NCBI GenBank assembly: GCA_023435325.1
Contig: JAEYRT010000095.1
Location: 1 to 6,982 of the forward strand
DNA length: 6,982 nucleotides
Reading direction: 5' to 3'
Source: Pseudomonadota bacterium
GTDB taxonomy: Bacteria > Pseudomonadota > Gammaproteobacteria > Burkholderiales > Burkholderiaceae_C
In this document: positions 1 to 6,538 of the stretch, piece by piece
Layout: each line of letters begins with the position of its first letter
Position numbering within the stretch: the stretch's first letter is position 1
The notes under the pieces: generated by a model
What the model saw: the letters and a program-made list of their open reading frames with translations, nothing else
Database searches by the model: none
What the model was told of the DNA's origin: nothing
Made by a program: the position numbers and the translations under genes

Positions 1-807
1 GACAAGATGGGGCAGAGCCTGGGCACCAGCATCATCGTGGAGAACAAAGGAGGCGGGGGCGGCAGCATCGGGACCGCGCAAGTGGCACGCGCCAAGCCGG
101 ACGGCTACACGTTGCTCATGGGCAATATCGGCCCGGTGGCCATCAACTTCAGTCTGTACAAGCAGCTCAGCTACAAGCCCACGGACCTGCGCGGCATCAC
201 CAACGTCATCTCCGTACCCAATATCCTGGTGGTGCACCAGGACTCGCCCGTGCGCGACGTGAAAGCGCTCGTTGCACTGGCCAAAACGCGTCAGCTCAAC
301 GTGTCCACCTCCGGCGTGGGTCAGTCGCCGCACATGTCTTCTGAAATGTTCCGCCAGAAGGCAGACCTCGACGTCACCCTGGTGCCATTTCCTGGCGCAG
401 CCCCTGCAGTGACGGCACTGCTGGGCCAGCAGGTGGACTACATGATCGACAACCTGCCCAGTTCCATGCCGCACATCAAATCGGGCAAGTTCCGCGCTCT
501 GGCCATCACCAGTGCGCAGCGTTCAAGCCAGCTGCCCGACGTCCCCACCATGACTGAAGCAGGGGTTCCCATGCAGGTCACCGCATGGTTCGGCTTGCTG
601 GCACCTGCTGGCACGCCCGACGCCATCGTGAACAAGGTGCAGCAAGCCGCTAGCCAGGCCATGCAGTCCCCTGAAGTGCGCCAGCGCTTTGCCGATCTGG
701 GCGGCATTCCTGGAGGGGAAACACCTGCGGAATACGACGCCTTCATCGACCAGGAGCGCCGCAACTGGGCGCAGATCGTGAAGGCTTCCGGCATCACGCT
801 GGACTGA
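1..807 (+). CDS. Bug-family tripartite tricarboxylate transporter substrate-binding protein, 5'-truncated by window edge
   Basis: This is a periplasmic solute receptor of the Bug (TctC-like) family, which captures small organic acids or related metabolites for TTT-type transporters. The reading frame is open from base 1 and ends with TGA at 805-807, giving 268 visible residues. The family is usually about 320 residues, so roughly 55 residues are missing, including the signal peptide and the N-terminal PGG loop. Visible hallmarks are a glycine-rich loop followed by ARAKPDGYTLLMG, the segment PFPGAAPAVTALLGQQVDY, the SMPHIKSGKFRALAIT block, and the DVPTMTEAGVP motif. PFPG replaces the more usual PYKG found in the second receptor of this window, which may reflect a different ligand. 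An ATG at 7-9 lies in frame but is internal. The family call is firm; the ligand is unknown. Confidence 0.93.
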   Translation, partial: DKMGQSLGTSIIVENKGGGGGSIGTAQVARAKPDGYTLLMGNIGPVAINFSLYKQLSYKPTDLRGITNVISVPNILVVHQDSPVRDVKALVALAKTRQLNVSTSGVGQSPHMSSEMFRQKADLDVTLVPFPGAAPAVTALLGQQVDYMIDNLPSSMPHIKSGKFRALAITSAQRSSQLPDVPTMTEAGVPMQVTAWFGLLAPAGTPDAIVNKVQQAASQAMQSPEVRQRFADLGGIPGGETPAEYDAFIDQERRNWAQIVKASGITLD

Positions 808-821
808 AACCTTTGACCGAC

Positions 822-860
822 GCGCAGCCGTGCCTGTCCTTTGAGGGGCTGTCCGGCTGC
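822..860 (+). repeat. Weak stem-loop between the first receptor gene and the acyl-CoA synthetase gene
   Basis: GCAGCCG at 822-828 and CGGCTGC at 854-860 form a perfect 7-bp inverted repeat with a 25-base loop, 14 bases after the receptor stop codon. A short TTTT follows at 865-868. It could be a weak terminator or attenuator that lowers expression of the downstream gene, but the loop is long and the T-run short, so it may be chance in GC-rich DNA. If it is a real non-coding element, it favours the downstream ATG at 903 over the in-frame TTG at 813. Confidence 0.25.
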
Positions 861-902
861 CGCCTTTTCCCGGTGCATTCGCATGCACCTTTGCCTTTTG
901 CC

Positions 903-2480
903 ATGACCCACGAACTCTCCCATTTGCTGAGCCAGACCTTTGGCTCCTACCCCGCACTCATCGCCCAGCAGGCCGCACAGCGCCCCGCACACACTGCTCT
1001 GGTGCTTGACGATGCCCAACTGGACTTTGCCACGCTGCACGCGGACATCGACCGCGTGGCCTATAGCTTGCAACGTCAGGGCCTACAACCGGGCGATGTC
1101 ATTGCCATCTGTGCCAATACCTGCGTGCCCTATGTGCTGGCCTACTTTGGTGCCTTGCGTGCAGGCGTGGTGGTGGCCCCGCTGGCACCTTCTGCCACGG
1201 CCGAGCACCTCAGTGCCATGCTGGCCAACTGCGGCGCCAAAATCGTGCTGCGTGATCAGGCCATTGCGCAAGCATGGCCACTGGACACGGATGCAGATGC
1301 GCAGGTGCAGTGCATCGCGCTGGATGACGCTCCCGGCGCAGGCATCCCTTGGAGCCAATGGCTGGCCCCCGTGGGCAGCCAGCCCACGCCGGTGGTCCCT
1401 CAGCCGGACTGGGCGTTCAACCTCATTTACTCTTCTGGCACCACCGGGGTCCCCAAGGGCATCGTGCAATCCTGGGCCATGCGCTGGGCACACCTGCAGC
1501 GTGCCATCCACAACGGTTATGGCCCGGACGCAGTTTCGCTGTGCGCCACTCCGCTGTACTCCAACACCACCCTGGTGGCCGCTCTGCCCACGTTGGCACT
1601 GGGCGGCACGCTGGTGCTGATGCGCAAGTTCGATACCGCACGCTATCTGCAGCTGGCAGAGCAGCACCGCGCCACGCACACCATGCTGGTCCCCGTGCAA
1701 TACCAGCGCCTGATGCGCGAACCACGCTTTGACAGCGCCAATCTGTCTTCGCTGCAAAACAAGTTCTGCACCAGTGCCCCCTTCCATCCGACGCTCAAGG
1801 CAGAAGTGCTGCGCCGCTGGCCGGGCAAGCTGATCGAGTACTACGGCATGACGGAAGGCGGTGTGCGCTGCGAGCTGCATTGCCACGCCTTTCCCGACAA
1901 GCTGCACACCGTGGGACGTCCCGGCCCAGGCGCCGACATCCGCTTCATCGATGAGCAAGGCAACGAACTGCCCGCCGGTCAGCAGGGCGAAATCGTCGGC
2001 CGCTCGGCAGGCATGATGACTGGCTACTACGGTTTGCCCGAGAAAACCCAGGAAGCGCAATGGGTGGACGCACAGGGCCAGCGCTTCATCCGCAGCGGCG
2101 ATGTGGGCAGTCTGGATGCCGACGGCTTCATCGTCCTGGGGGACCGCAAGAAAGACATGATCATCACCGGCGGCTTCAATGTTTACCCCAGCGACATTGA
2201 AAGCGTCCTGCGCCAGCACCCGGACGTGCACGAATGCTCGGTGATCGGCGTGCCTTCCGAACAATGGGGCGAGACGCCCGTGGCTTATGTGGCACTGCAC
2301 CCGCAAGCCAGCACCTCGCCCGCCGATGTGCAGCAGTGGCTCAACAGCCGCGTGGGAAAGACCCAGCGCGTGGCCGAAGTGCGCCTGATCGAGCAACTGC
2401 CGCGCAGCGAAATCGGCAAGGTGCTCAAGCGCGAATTGCGCGAGTTGTATCTGCAAACCAGCAGTGCTCCAGCCCATTGA
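903..2480 (+). CDS. Class I adenylate-forming acyl-CoA synthetase (AMP-dependent ligase)
   Basis: This enzyme activates a carboxylic acid with ATP to an acyl-adenylate and transfers it to CoA, in the cytoplasm. From the ATG at 903 it is 525 residues, a normal length. The core motifs are all present: the P-loop YSSGTTGVPKG at residues 176-186, YYGMTEGG at 313-320, SGD with the ribose-binding Asp at 400, the hinge segment GDRKKDMIITGGFNVYP at 413-429, and PRSEIGK with the catalytic Lys at 506. An in-frame TTG at 813 would add 30 residues, but they look unlike the family and neither start has a good Shine-Dalgarno. ATG 903 is preferred because the homology-like sequence (LIAQQAAQRPAHTAL) begins shortly after it. 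The substrate (aryl, medium-chain or other acid) cannot be told. It sits between two Bug receptor genes, suggesting it activates an imported acid or a product of it. Confidence 0.92.
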   Translation: MTHELSHLLSQTFGSYPALIAQQAAQRPAHTALVLDDAQLDFATLHADIDRVAYSLQRQGLQPGDVIAICANTCVPYVLAYFGALRAGVVVAPLAPSATAEHLSAMLANCGAKIVLRDQAIAQAWPLDTDADAQVQCIALDDAPGAGIPWSQWLAPVGSQPTPVVPQPDWAFNLIYSSGTTGVPKGIVQSWAMRWAHLQRAIHNGYGPDAVSLCATPLYSNTTLVAALPTLALGGTLVLMRKFDTARYLQLAEQHRATHTMLVPVQYQRLMREPRFDSANLSSLQNKFCTSAPFHPTLKAEVLRRWPGKLIEYYGMTEGGVRCELHCHAFPDKLHTVGRPGPGADIRFIDEQGNELPAGQQGEIVGRSAGMMTGYYGLPEKTQEAQWVDAQGQRFIRSGDVGSLDADGFIVLGDRKKDMIITGGFNVYPSDIESVLRQHPDVHECSVIGVPSEQWGETPVAYVALHPQASTSPADVQQWLNSRVGKTQRVAEVRLIEQLPRSEIGKVLKRELRELYLQTSSAPAH

Positions 2481-2489
2481 TGGCACACA

Positions 2490-2517
2490 GCGCTTCGCAT
2501 CCCTGCATGCGAAGCGC
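2490..2517 (+). repeat. Perfect 11-bp inverted repeat (intergenic stem-loop)
   Basis: GCGCTTCGCAT at 2490-2500 is exactly mirrored by ATGCGAAGCGC at 2507-2517 around a 6-base loop. It lies 9 bases after the synthetase stop and ends 17 bases before the ribosome binding site of the second receptor gene. There is no T-run on either side, so it is not a standard intrinsic terminator. Possible roles are an RNA stabilising or processing hairpin, a weak attenuator, or a dyad operator. Confidence 0.7.
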
Positions 2518-2534
2518 GCACCGAATAAACACAC

Positions 2535-2540
2535 AAGGAG
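2535..2540 (+). promoter_or_regulatory. Strong ribosome binding site for the second Bug receptor
   Basis: AAGGAG is placed 6 bases before the ATG at 2547. It is the best Shine-Dalgarno on the plus strand here and fixes the receptor start. It suggests that this receptor is translated more strongly than its neighbours, as expected for a periplasmic binding protein. Confidence 0.85.
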
Positions 2541-2546
2541 ACAAAT

Positions 2547-3530
2547 ATGCGTGCTATTTTTCACCGTCGCAAGGCACTGCAAGCTGCCGTACTTGCTGCC
2601 TGCAGCCTGGCTGCACCAACAGCTTTCGCTCAGGCCTGGCCCGACAAACCCATACAACTGGTGATTCCTTACCCACCAGGCGGCAGTGCCGATCTGCTGG
2701 CGCGCCCCTTGGCTTTGCAATTGCAACAACAACTGGGACAGCCCGTGGTGCTCGAATACAAGCCTGGTGCCGGAGGCTCTGTGGCTTCGCAGTATGTGGC
2801 CCGCGCCAAACCTGATGGTTACACCATTCTGATGGTACTGGCAGCCCACGCCATCAACGACAGCCTCTATCCCAAGCTCCCCTACCGCACACGCCAAGAC
2901 TTCACACCCGTCTCGCTAGTGGCCAATCTGCCCATGATCGTGGCGGCTAGCAAGAAGCTGGAAGCTCGCGATGTGAAGGATCTGATACAGACGGCCAAAG
3001 CCAAGTCCGGCGAACTGACGTTTGGCTCTGCAGGCAATGGGAATACCGGTCACTTGGCTGGCGAGTTATTCAGCAGCACGGCCAACGTGCAGATGACCCA
3101 CGTGCCCTATAAGGGGAGCGCAGGCGTGGTCAACGCCATGTTGGCAGGTGACATCCACCTGACGTTTGACAGCATTTCGACATCCATGCCACATATTCGC
3201 AGTGGCAAACTGCATGCCATTGCAGTCACCAGCAGCCAGCGTTCCGCGCTCGCGCCAGAAGTACCTACAGTTCAAGAGCAGGGCCTGCCCCATTTTGAAG
3301 TCAACGGCTGGTACGCCATCATTGCGCCTGCACAATTGCCTGCAGACATCACGCAGCGCCTGAGCAGAGAAATTTCCAAGGCTGTAGCCACAACGCAGTT
3401 ACGCGAGCAAATGGCGGCCGGAGGCTATGAGCCCGTGGGCTCCACACCAGAAGCTCTCCAAGCTCATATCGACAAAGAAATCACACGCTGGGCGGAAGTG
3501 GTCAAATCCACTGGTGCACGCATTGACTAA
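2547..3530 (+). CDS. Bug-family tripartite tricarboxylate transporter substrate-binding protein
   Basis: This is a complete periplasmic solute receptor of the Bug (TctC-like) family, 327 residues, the usual length. The N-terminus is a classic Sec signal peptide: positives at residues 7-9 (RRK), a hydrophobic stretch at about 10-23, and probable cleavage after Ala28 (AFA before QAWPDKP). Family marks follow in order: WPDKPIQLVIPYPPGGSAD (31-49), GAGGSVASQYVARAKPDGYT (74-93), then VPYKGSAGVVNAMLAGD, SMPHIRSGKLHAIAVT and EVPTVQEQGLP. It is clearly homologous to, but well diverged from, the truncated receptor at 1-807, so this is not a recent tandem duplication. No TctA/TctB-type membrane genes are near, a common situation in Burkholderiales where many Bug genes are orphans. 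The thioesterase gene starts 22 bases after its TAA. The ligand is unknown; polycarboxylates are one candidate. Confidence 0.95.
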   Translation: MRAIFHRRKALQAAVLAACSLAAPTAFAQAWPDKPIQLVIPYPPGGSADLLARPLALQLQQQLGQPVVLEYKPGAGGSVASQYVARAKPDGYTILMVLAAHAINDSLYPKLPYRTRQDFTPVSLVANLPMIVAASKKLEARDVKDLIQTAKAKSGELTFGSAGNGNTGHLAGELFSSTANVQMTHVPYKGSAGVVNAMLAGDIHLTFDSISTSMPHIRSGKLHAIAVTSSQRSALAPEVPTVQEQGLPHFEVNGWYAIIAPAQLPADITQRLSREISKAVATTQLREQMAAGGYEPVGSTPEALQAHIDKEITRWAEVVKSTGARID

Positions 3531-3552
3531 TACCGACTCCAGAACTGAAACC

Positions 3553-4017
3553 ATGAGCACCCTTGAAGCTGCTACCCAACTCGACCCCACTCGTTTTGCC
3601 GATGCCCCTGCCGGAGTGCTGTTCGGCCTGCCGATGCCCATGGCGCGCGTCATGGCCTTTTGCGGTGAACGCATTGGTGATGACACCGCACAGATCCGCA
3701 TGGCCTTCCAGGCCGACCACGCCAATAGCCGTGGTGAAGTACACGGTGGCTCCATTGCCACGCTGCTGGACTGCGTGCTGGCTTCCGCGTGCCGCGCGCA
3801 CGATCCTGAAGCGTATGGGGTGGCCACCATCGATTTGAGCCTGCATTACGTCAGCGCCGGCACGGGGGATCTGATTGCCACGGCCCGCTGCGAACGCCGT
3901 GGCCGCTCCATCAGCTTTGCGCGTGGCGAAGTACGCACGCAGGAAGGCACCCTGGTGGCCATGGCAACCGGCTCTTTCAAGCTGATGGCCCGTACCCCTG
4001 CGCCGCAGGCCAGCTAA
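3553..4017 (+). CDS. PaaI-family hotdog-fold acyl-CoA thioesterase
   Basis: This protein is predicted to hydrolyse acyl-CoA or aryl-CoA thioesters to the free acid and CoA in the cytoplasm. It has 154 residues, typical of single hotdog-domain thioesterases that work as tetramers. The active-site signature is visible: Asn58, then GEVHGGSIATLLD at residues 61-73, where HGG (64-66) and Asp73 match the catalytic pattern of PaaI. The later DLSLHYVSAG segment is the usual central strand region. ATG 3553 is chosen because the frame, although open further upstream, would overlap the receptor gene with unrelated sequence. The start has no clear Shine-Dalgarno, so translation may depend on coupling to the receptor gene 22 bases upstream. 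In this setting it may clear stalled CoA intermediates or oppose the CoA synthetase. The preferred substrate cannot be inferred. Confidence 0.9.
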   Translation: MSTLEAATQLDPTRFADAPAGVLFGLPMPMARVMAFCGERIGDDTAQIRMAFQADHANSRGEVHGGSIATLLDCVLASACRAHDPEAYGVATIDLSLHYVSAGTGDLIATARCERRGRSISFARGEVRTQEGTLVAMATGSFKLMARTPAPQAS

Positions 4018-4038
4018 GGCAAGGCATTGAGAGAAACA

Positions 4039-4065
4039 AGCCCGGCGCTTTCGGGCGCCGTGGCT
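4039..4065 (+). terminator. GC-rich hairpin after the thioesterase gene, possible terminator without T-run
   Basis: CGGCGC at 4043-4048 pairs with GCGCCG at 4055-4060 around a TTTCGG loop, and AGCC (4039-4042) pairs with GGCT (4062-4065) across one bulged T. The result is a 10-bp stem starting 21 bases after the thioesterase stop. Its position fits a plus-strand terminator or 3'-end stabiliser, but no T-run follows, so efficiency is uncertain. Confidence 0.45.
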
Positions 4066-4100
4066 GTGCGTGCCTGCGCAAGGTCGCGGACTGACATAAG

Positions 4101-4194
4101 AAAAAATGAGAGCTGCCAACGCTTAAAAACAAATGGTTTGCGATACATAACTATCGCAAACCCATATCTGACAAGCGTTGACAGCTCTACTTTT
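4101..4194. terminator. Co-axial nested palindrome, probable bidirectional terminator between convergent operons
   Basis: An outer arm AGAGCTGCCAACGCTT (4109-4124) pairs with AAGCGTTGACAGCTCT (4173-4188), 15 of 16 positions. An inner perfect 11-bp dyad lies at 4135-4162. Both share exactly the same centre, separated by matched 10-base A/T-rich stretches that mostly do not pair. Four further A:T pairs link AAAA (4103-4106) with TTTT (4191-4194). On the minus strand the hairpin is followed by CA and then T6 (4106-4101), a good terminator for the lyase operon. On the plus strand it is followed by ACTTTT, a weaker one. Its place between two stop codons supports this role, but the nested structure is more elaborate than a plain terminator and may be a palindromic repeat. 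Confidence 0.65.
4135..4162. repeat. Inner perfect inverted repeat of the nested palindrome
   Basis: GGTTTGCGATA (4135-4145) and TATCGCAAACC (4152-4162) are exact reverse complements around the loop CATAAC. The A/T-rich dyad resembles a regulator operator in form, but it sits between converging genes and not at a promoter. It more likely forms the upper stem of the large hairpin. Confidence 0.75.
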
Positions 4195-4211
4195 CAAGCA
4201 AGCATCTGCGT

Positions 4212-5090
4212 TTAGGACGCAGCGCTGGCTGCGCGCTGTTGTGCCCAGGCATGGCGTTGCAGGGTCTGCTGTGCCAAATGCAGTACGGGAGCATCCACCA
4301 TGCGCCCATCCAGCACACAGACACCGCCCTGGGCCGCCTGCATCGCAGCTTGTACTTGCTGCGCCCGCGCCACGGCCTCTGCGGTCGGCGCAAACACCGC
4401 ATGTACAGGTGCCACCTGCCCAGGGTGAATGCACAATTTGGCCCCAAAACCCTGGCGCTGCGCACGCTGCGTGTCTCGCGTGATGCGATCGATATCGCCA
4501 GTGCTCAGCGTCACACCATCCACAGGCTGTGCCAGTTTGGCGCGACGCGAGGCCAAGACCAAGGCCGTGCGCACGGCAATCAGTTCTTCTTCCTCACTGC
4601 CGCACTGCATGCCGGCATCCACTTGAAAGTCCAGATGCCCGAACGCCAGGCGCGCCACCTGGGGTGCGCGTGCCAATTCGTTGGCACCGTCCAGGCCTGC
4701 AATCGATTCAATCAAGGGCAGCACCGCGCAGCCGGGGCCCGCCGCCTGCACGATATGCGCCACCGTGGCCGCGTTGTCGGCCTTGGCCAGCACGACGCCA
4801 GCCACTCCGTATTGCTGCACCAACTGTGCCAGCACCTGCACATCTTGCGCATGCCACGCCGTATCGGCAGCATTGATGCGCACCAGCAGGCGTTCACATT
4901 GCGCCCGCGACAGTTGCGCACACGCAGTCAGCAACGCGGCGCGGGCCGCATCCTTGTCCGCGGGTGCCACGGCGTCTTCCCAGTCGGCAATCACCATGTC
5001 GGCGCCCGATTGCAGCGCTTTGGGCAAGCGCTCTGGGCGCGTGGCGGGAACAAACAAAAAGGAGCAGGCTTGCTCGATGAGTGAGGACAT
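4212..5090 (-). CDS. CitE-like CoA-ester lyase (HpcH/HpaI aldolase / citrate lyase beta-subunit family)
   Basis: This family cleaves or forms C-C bonds in 3-hydroxyacyl-CoA esters such as malyl-CoA, methylmalyl-CoA or citramalyl-CoA, using Mg2+. From the ATG at 5090-5088 it has 292 residues, the normal length of stand-alone CitE-like lyases. Motifs in order: SFLFVPATRPERLPKAL near the start (10-26), DWEDAV at 36-41 (commonly DLEDAV), a likely substrate-binding Arg71 in LLVRIN, Lys103 in LAKAD, Mg-ligand Glu128 in LPLIES, Asp154 in FGHLD, and AKLCIHPGQ at 217-225. A TTG start 8 codons upstream is possible but less likely; neither start has a strong Shine-Dalgarno. It lies 36 bases after the MmgE/PrpD stop, in the same operon. 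No citrate lyase alpha or gamma subunits are nearby, so this is not CitE of classical citrate lyase. The exact CoA ester is unknown. Confidence 0.9.
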   Translation of the reverse strand: MSSLIEQACSFLFVPATRPERLPKALQSGADMVIADWEDAVAPADKDAARAALLTACAQLSRAQCERLLVRINAADTAWHAQDVQVLAQLVQQYGVAGVVLAKADNAATVAHIVQAAGPGCAVLPLIESIAGLDGANELARAPQVARLAFGHLDFQVDAGMQCGSEEEELIAVRTALVLASRRAKLAQPVDGVTLSTGDIDRITRDTQRAQRQGFGAKLCIHPGQVAPVHAVFAPTAEAVARAQQVQAAMQAAQGGVCVLDGRMVDAPVLHLAQQTLQRHAWAQQRAASAAS

Positions 5091-5126
5091 GGTGTTTCTT
5101 GCGAGTTGTGCCAAAGAACAAGGGGA

Positions 5127-6491
5127 TTACTGCACCAGTTTTCCGACCCGGCCCCACTGCGCCACCTGCCACACATGGGCAATGCTGCGCTGCGCCTGTT
5201 CGGCCGTGAGGTCGCTGCCATAGGCGGCCAGACGCTGCGCCTTATCCGTCAGCTCCGTGCGCGACAAGGTGTTGCCGGGGTCGCCCTTGGGTTCGTCCAC
5301 ACGGCCATTGAGGCTGCGGCCATCGTTGGTTTCCACGGTCACCTTGCCAATCCAGCGCTGGGGATAGGCGCCATCCACCTCGGGGTCCAGCACCATGTGC
5401 ACCTTTTCGCGGAATGCCACGGTGTCAGGCGCCAGGAAATCGCTGTCGAACTCGTTCAAACCGGCAAAACCGAAGCGGGCAGCCAGCGCCAGCACCGTGC
5501 CCATGGAGAACTTGCTCTGGTGCACGGTGCTGGGGTTCACCACCGGGCCCAGCACATCAATGGCCCCCTGGTGCACAAAGCAGGTCACCTTGGCAATGTC
5601 CGCAGGCTGCAGGCCGTGCTGCTGCATCACTTGCAGCAAGGCATCGGCGGCAGGGTGGGTGTGGCGGCAGGATGCATGCCACTTGAAGCTGGTTTCCGGT
5701 GTCGCCCAACGGGTGCCCAGACCATCGGTCAGCTTGGCAGGATCGGCATCCGTGCTCATGCCGGCGGCCAGGCCCTGAGGGCCGGTAAAGATGTCTTGCG
5801 CGCCCGTAAAGCCATCCTTGGCCAGATAAGCCGCCATCAAGCCCGCTGCGGCAGCATGGGCTGTGTGCAATTGCTTGCTGTCGGCGGCGGTGCGCAGGAA
5901 TTCCCATAAACCCGCCGCCTGTGTGCCGGCAGACCCCAGCGCATGCTGCATCTGCATAGGCGTCAACCCCAGCAGATTGCCCACCGCGGCTGCTGCCGCC
6001 AAGGTGCCGGCCGTGCCTGTCGTGTGGAAGATGCGATAGTGGCTGCGTCCCAGAAACTCGCCAACGCGGATGCCGACCTCGTAACCCGCCACGCAAGCCG
6101 CCATCAGCTGGGCTCCGCTGGCGCCAATGCTCTGCGCCACGGCCACCGCGGGCGGGAACACGACAGCAGCGGGGTGGAACACCGAACCATTGTGCACATC
6201 GTCCTGCTCTGCCACGTGCGATGCCGCTGCGTTGGCCAGCGCCGCCATCATCGGGGATGTGGTGGTGCTTTGGCCGATGATTTCGCAGGGGCCGGATGCA
6301 GGCCCCTGGGACAGCGCGAACTTCGCAATGCTTTGCACAGGACGTGCACTTTGCCCGGCCAGCACCGAGCCAAACCAGTCCACCCACAGGTCCTCCGCCT
6401 TTCGCTGCACGGACTCGGGCACATCGCTCCATTGCAAATTGGCCGCAAACTGCGCCAAAGGATGAACTGCCACTTGCTCTTCTTGCTTCAT
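5127..6491 (-). CDS. MmgE/PrpD family protein (2-methylcitrate dehydratase / cis-aconitate decarboxylase fold)
   Basis: MmgE/PrpD proteins act on small polycarboxylates: 2-methylcitrate dehydratase, cis-aconitate decarboxylase and an iminodisuccinate epimerase all share this fold. From ATG 6491 it is 454 residues, the usual size. The N-terminus HPLAQFAANLQWSDVPESVQ and the DWFGSVLAG segment (38-46) are typical. Likely active-site elements are EQDDVH at 95-100, FHPAAV with His106, Lys206 in SKQLHTAHAAAAG, and CRHTHPAAD at 275-283. GFTG at 227-230 is also characteristic. The start is set by GGAGAG just upstream. An alternative ATG at 6542 overlaps the stop of the CoA-transferase gene as ATGA and would add 17 residues; it lacks a good Shine-Dalgarno. 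The family is functionally mixed, so the reaction is unassigned. Flanking CoA-transferase and lyase genes point to organic-acid breakdown. Confidence 0.92.
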   Translation of the reverse strand: MKQEEQVAVHPLAQFAANLQWSDVPESVQRKAEDLWVDWFGSVLAGQSARPVQSIAKFALSQGPASGPCEIIGQSTTTSPMMAALANAAASHVAEQDDVHNGSVFHPAAVVFPPAVAVAQSIGASGAQLMAACVAGYEVGIRVGEFLGRSHYRIFHTTGTAGTLAAAAAVGNLLGLTPMQMQHALGSAGTQAAGLWEFLRTAADSKQLHTAHAAAAGLMAAYLAKDGFTGAQDIFTGPQGLAAGMSTDADPAKLTDGLGTRWATPETSFKWHASCRHTHPAADALLQVMQQHGLQPADIAKVTCFVHQGAIDVLGPVVNPSTVHQSKFSMGTVLALAARFGFAGLNEFDSDFLAPDTVAFREKVHMVLDPEVDGAYPQRWIGKVTVETNDGRSLNGRVDEPKGDPGNTLSRTELTDKAQRLAAYGSDLTAEQAQRSIAHVWQVAQWGRVGKLVQ

Positions 6492-6495
6492 ATCT

Positions 6496-6501
6496 CTCTC
6501 C
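6496..6501 (-). promoter_or_regulatory. Ribosome binding site of the MmgE/PrpD gene
   Basis: Read on the minus strand, GGAGAG precedes ATG 6491 by 4 bases (GGAG by 6). It is the main reason for choosing this start over the ATGA-overlapping ATG at 6542. Confidence 0.75.
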
Positions 6502-6538
6502 AACACCTGGTTTGCGTTTCCACCGCTGTCGCTGTGTT

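Noticed and set aside
438..1073. A 211-codon minus-strand frame across the end of the first receptor and the synthetase start
   Set aside because: It spans two genes on the other strand and its sequence is low in hydrophobic core pattern with no family signature.
1083..2897. A 604-codon open frame on the minus strand, antisense to the acyl-CoA synthetase and part of the second receptor
   Set aside because: It lies opposite a gene with all the motifs of its family, its translation has no recognisable domain and is rich in His, Ala, Gly and Gln, and long antisense frames are expected in GC-rich DNA with strong codon bias.
3427..3552. An N-terminal extension of the thioesterase from an upstream ATG
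   Set aside because: It would overlap the receptor gene by about 100 bases, and the extra residues are unlike the hotdog family; ATG 3553 gives the normal length.
4178..4206. A promoter from TTGACA at 4178-4183
   Set aside because: No acceptable -10 box occurs at the right distance, and it would run antisense into the convergent lyase gene. The hexamer is better explained as part of the palindrome arm.
4018..4211. A small gene or mobile element in the convergent gap
   Set aside because: The only plus-strand frame (4027-4215) runs through both hairpins without a ribosome binding site, and there is no transposase fragment or flanking direct repeat that I could see.
4239..5084. A 281-codon plus-strand frame opposite the CitE-like lyase
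   Set aside because: It is the shadow of a gene with complete lyase motifs, and its His/Arg/Gln-rich translation resembles no known fold.
5106..5909. A 267-codon plus-strand frame opposite the MmgE/PrpD gene
   Set aside because: It overlaps the conserved C-terminal half of MmgE/PrpD and has no supporting motif or ribosome binding site.
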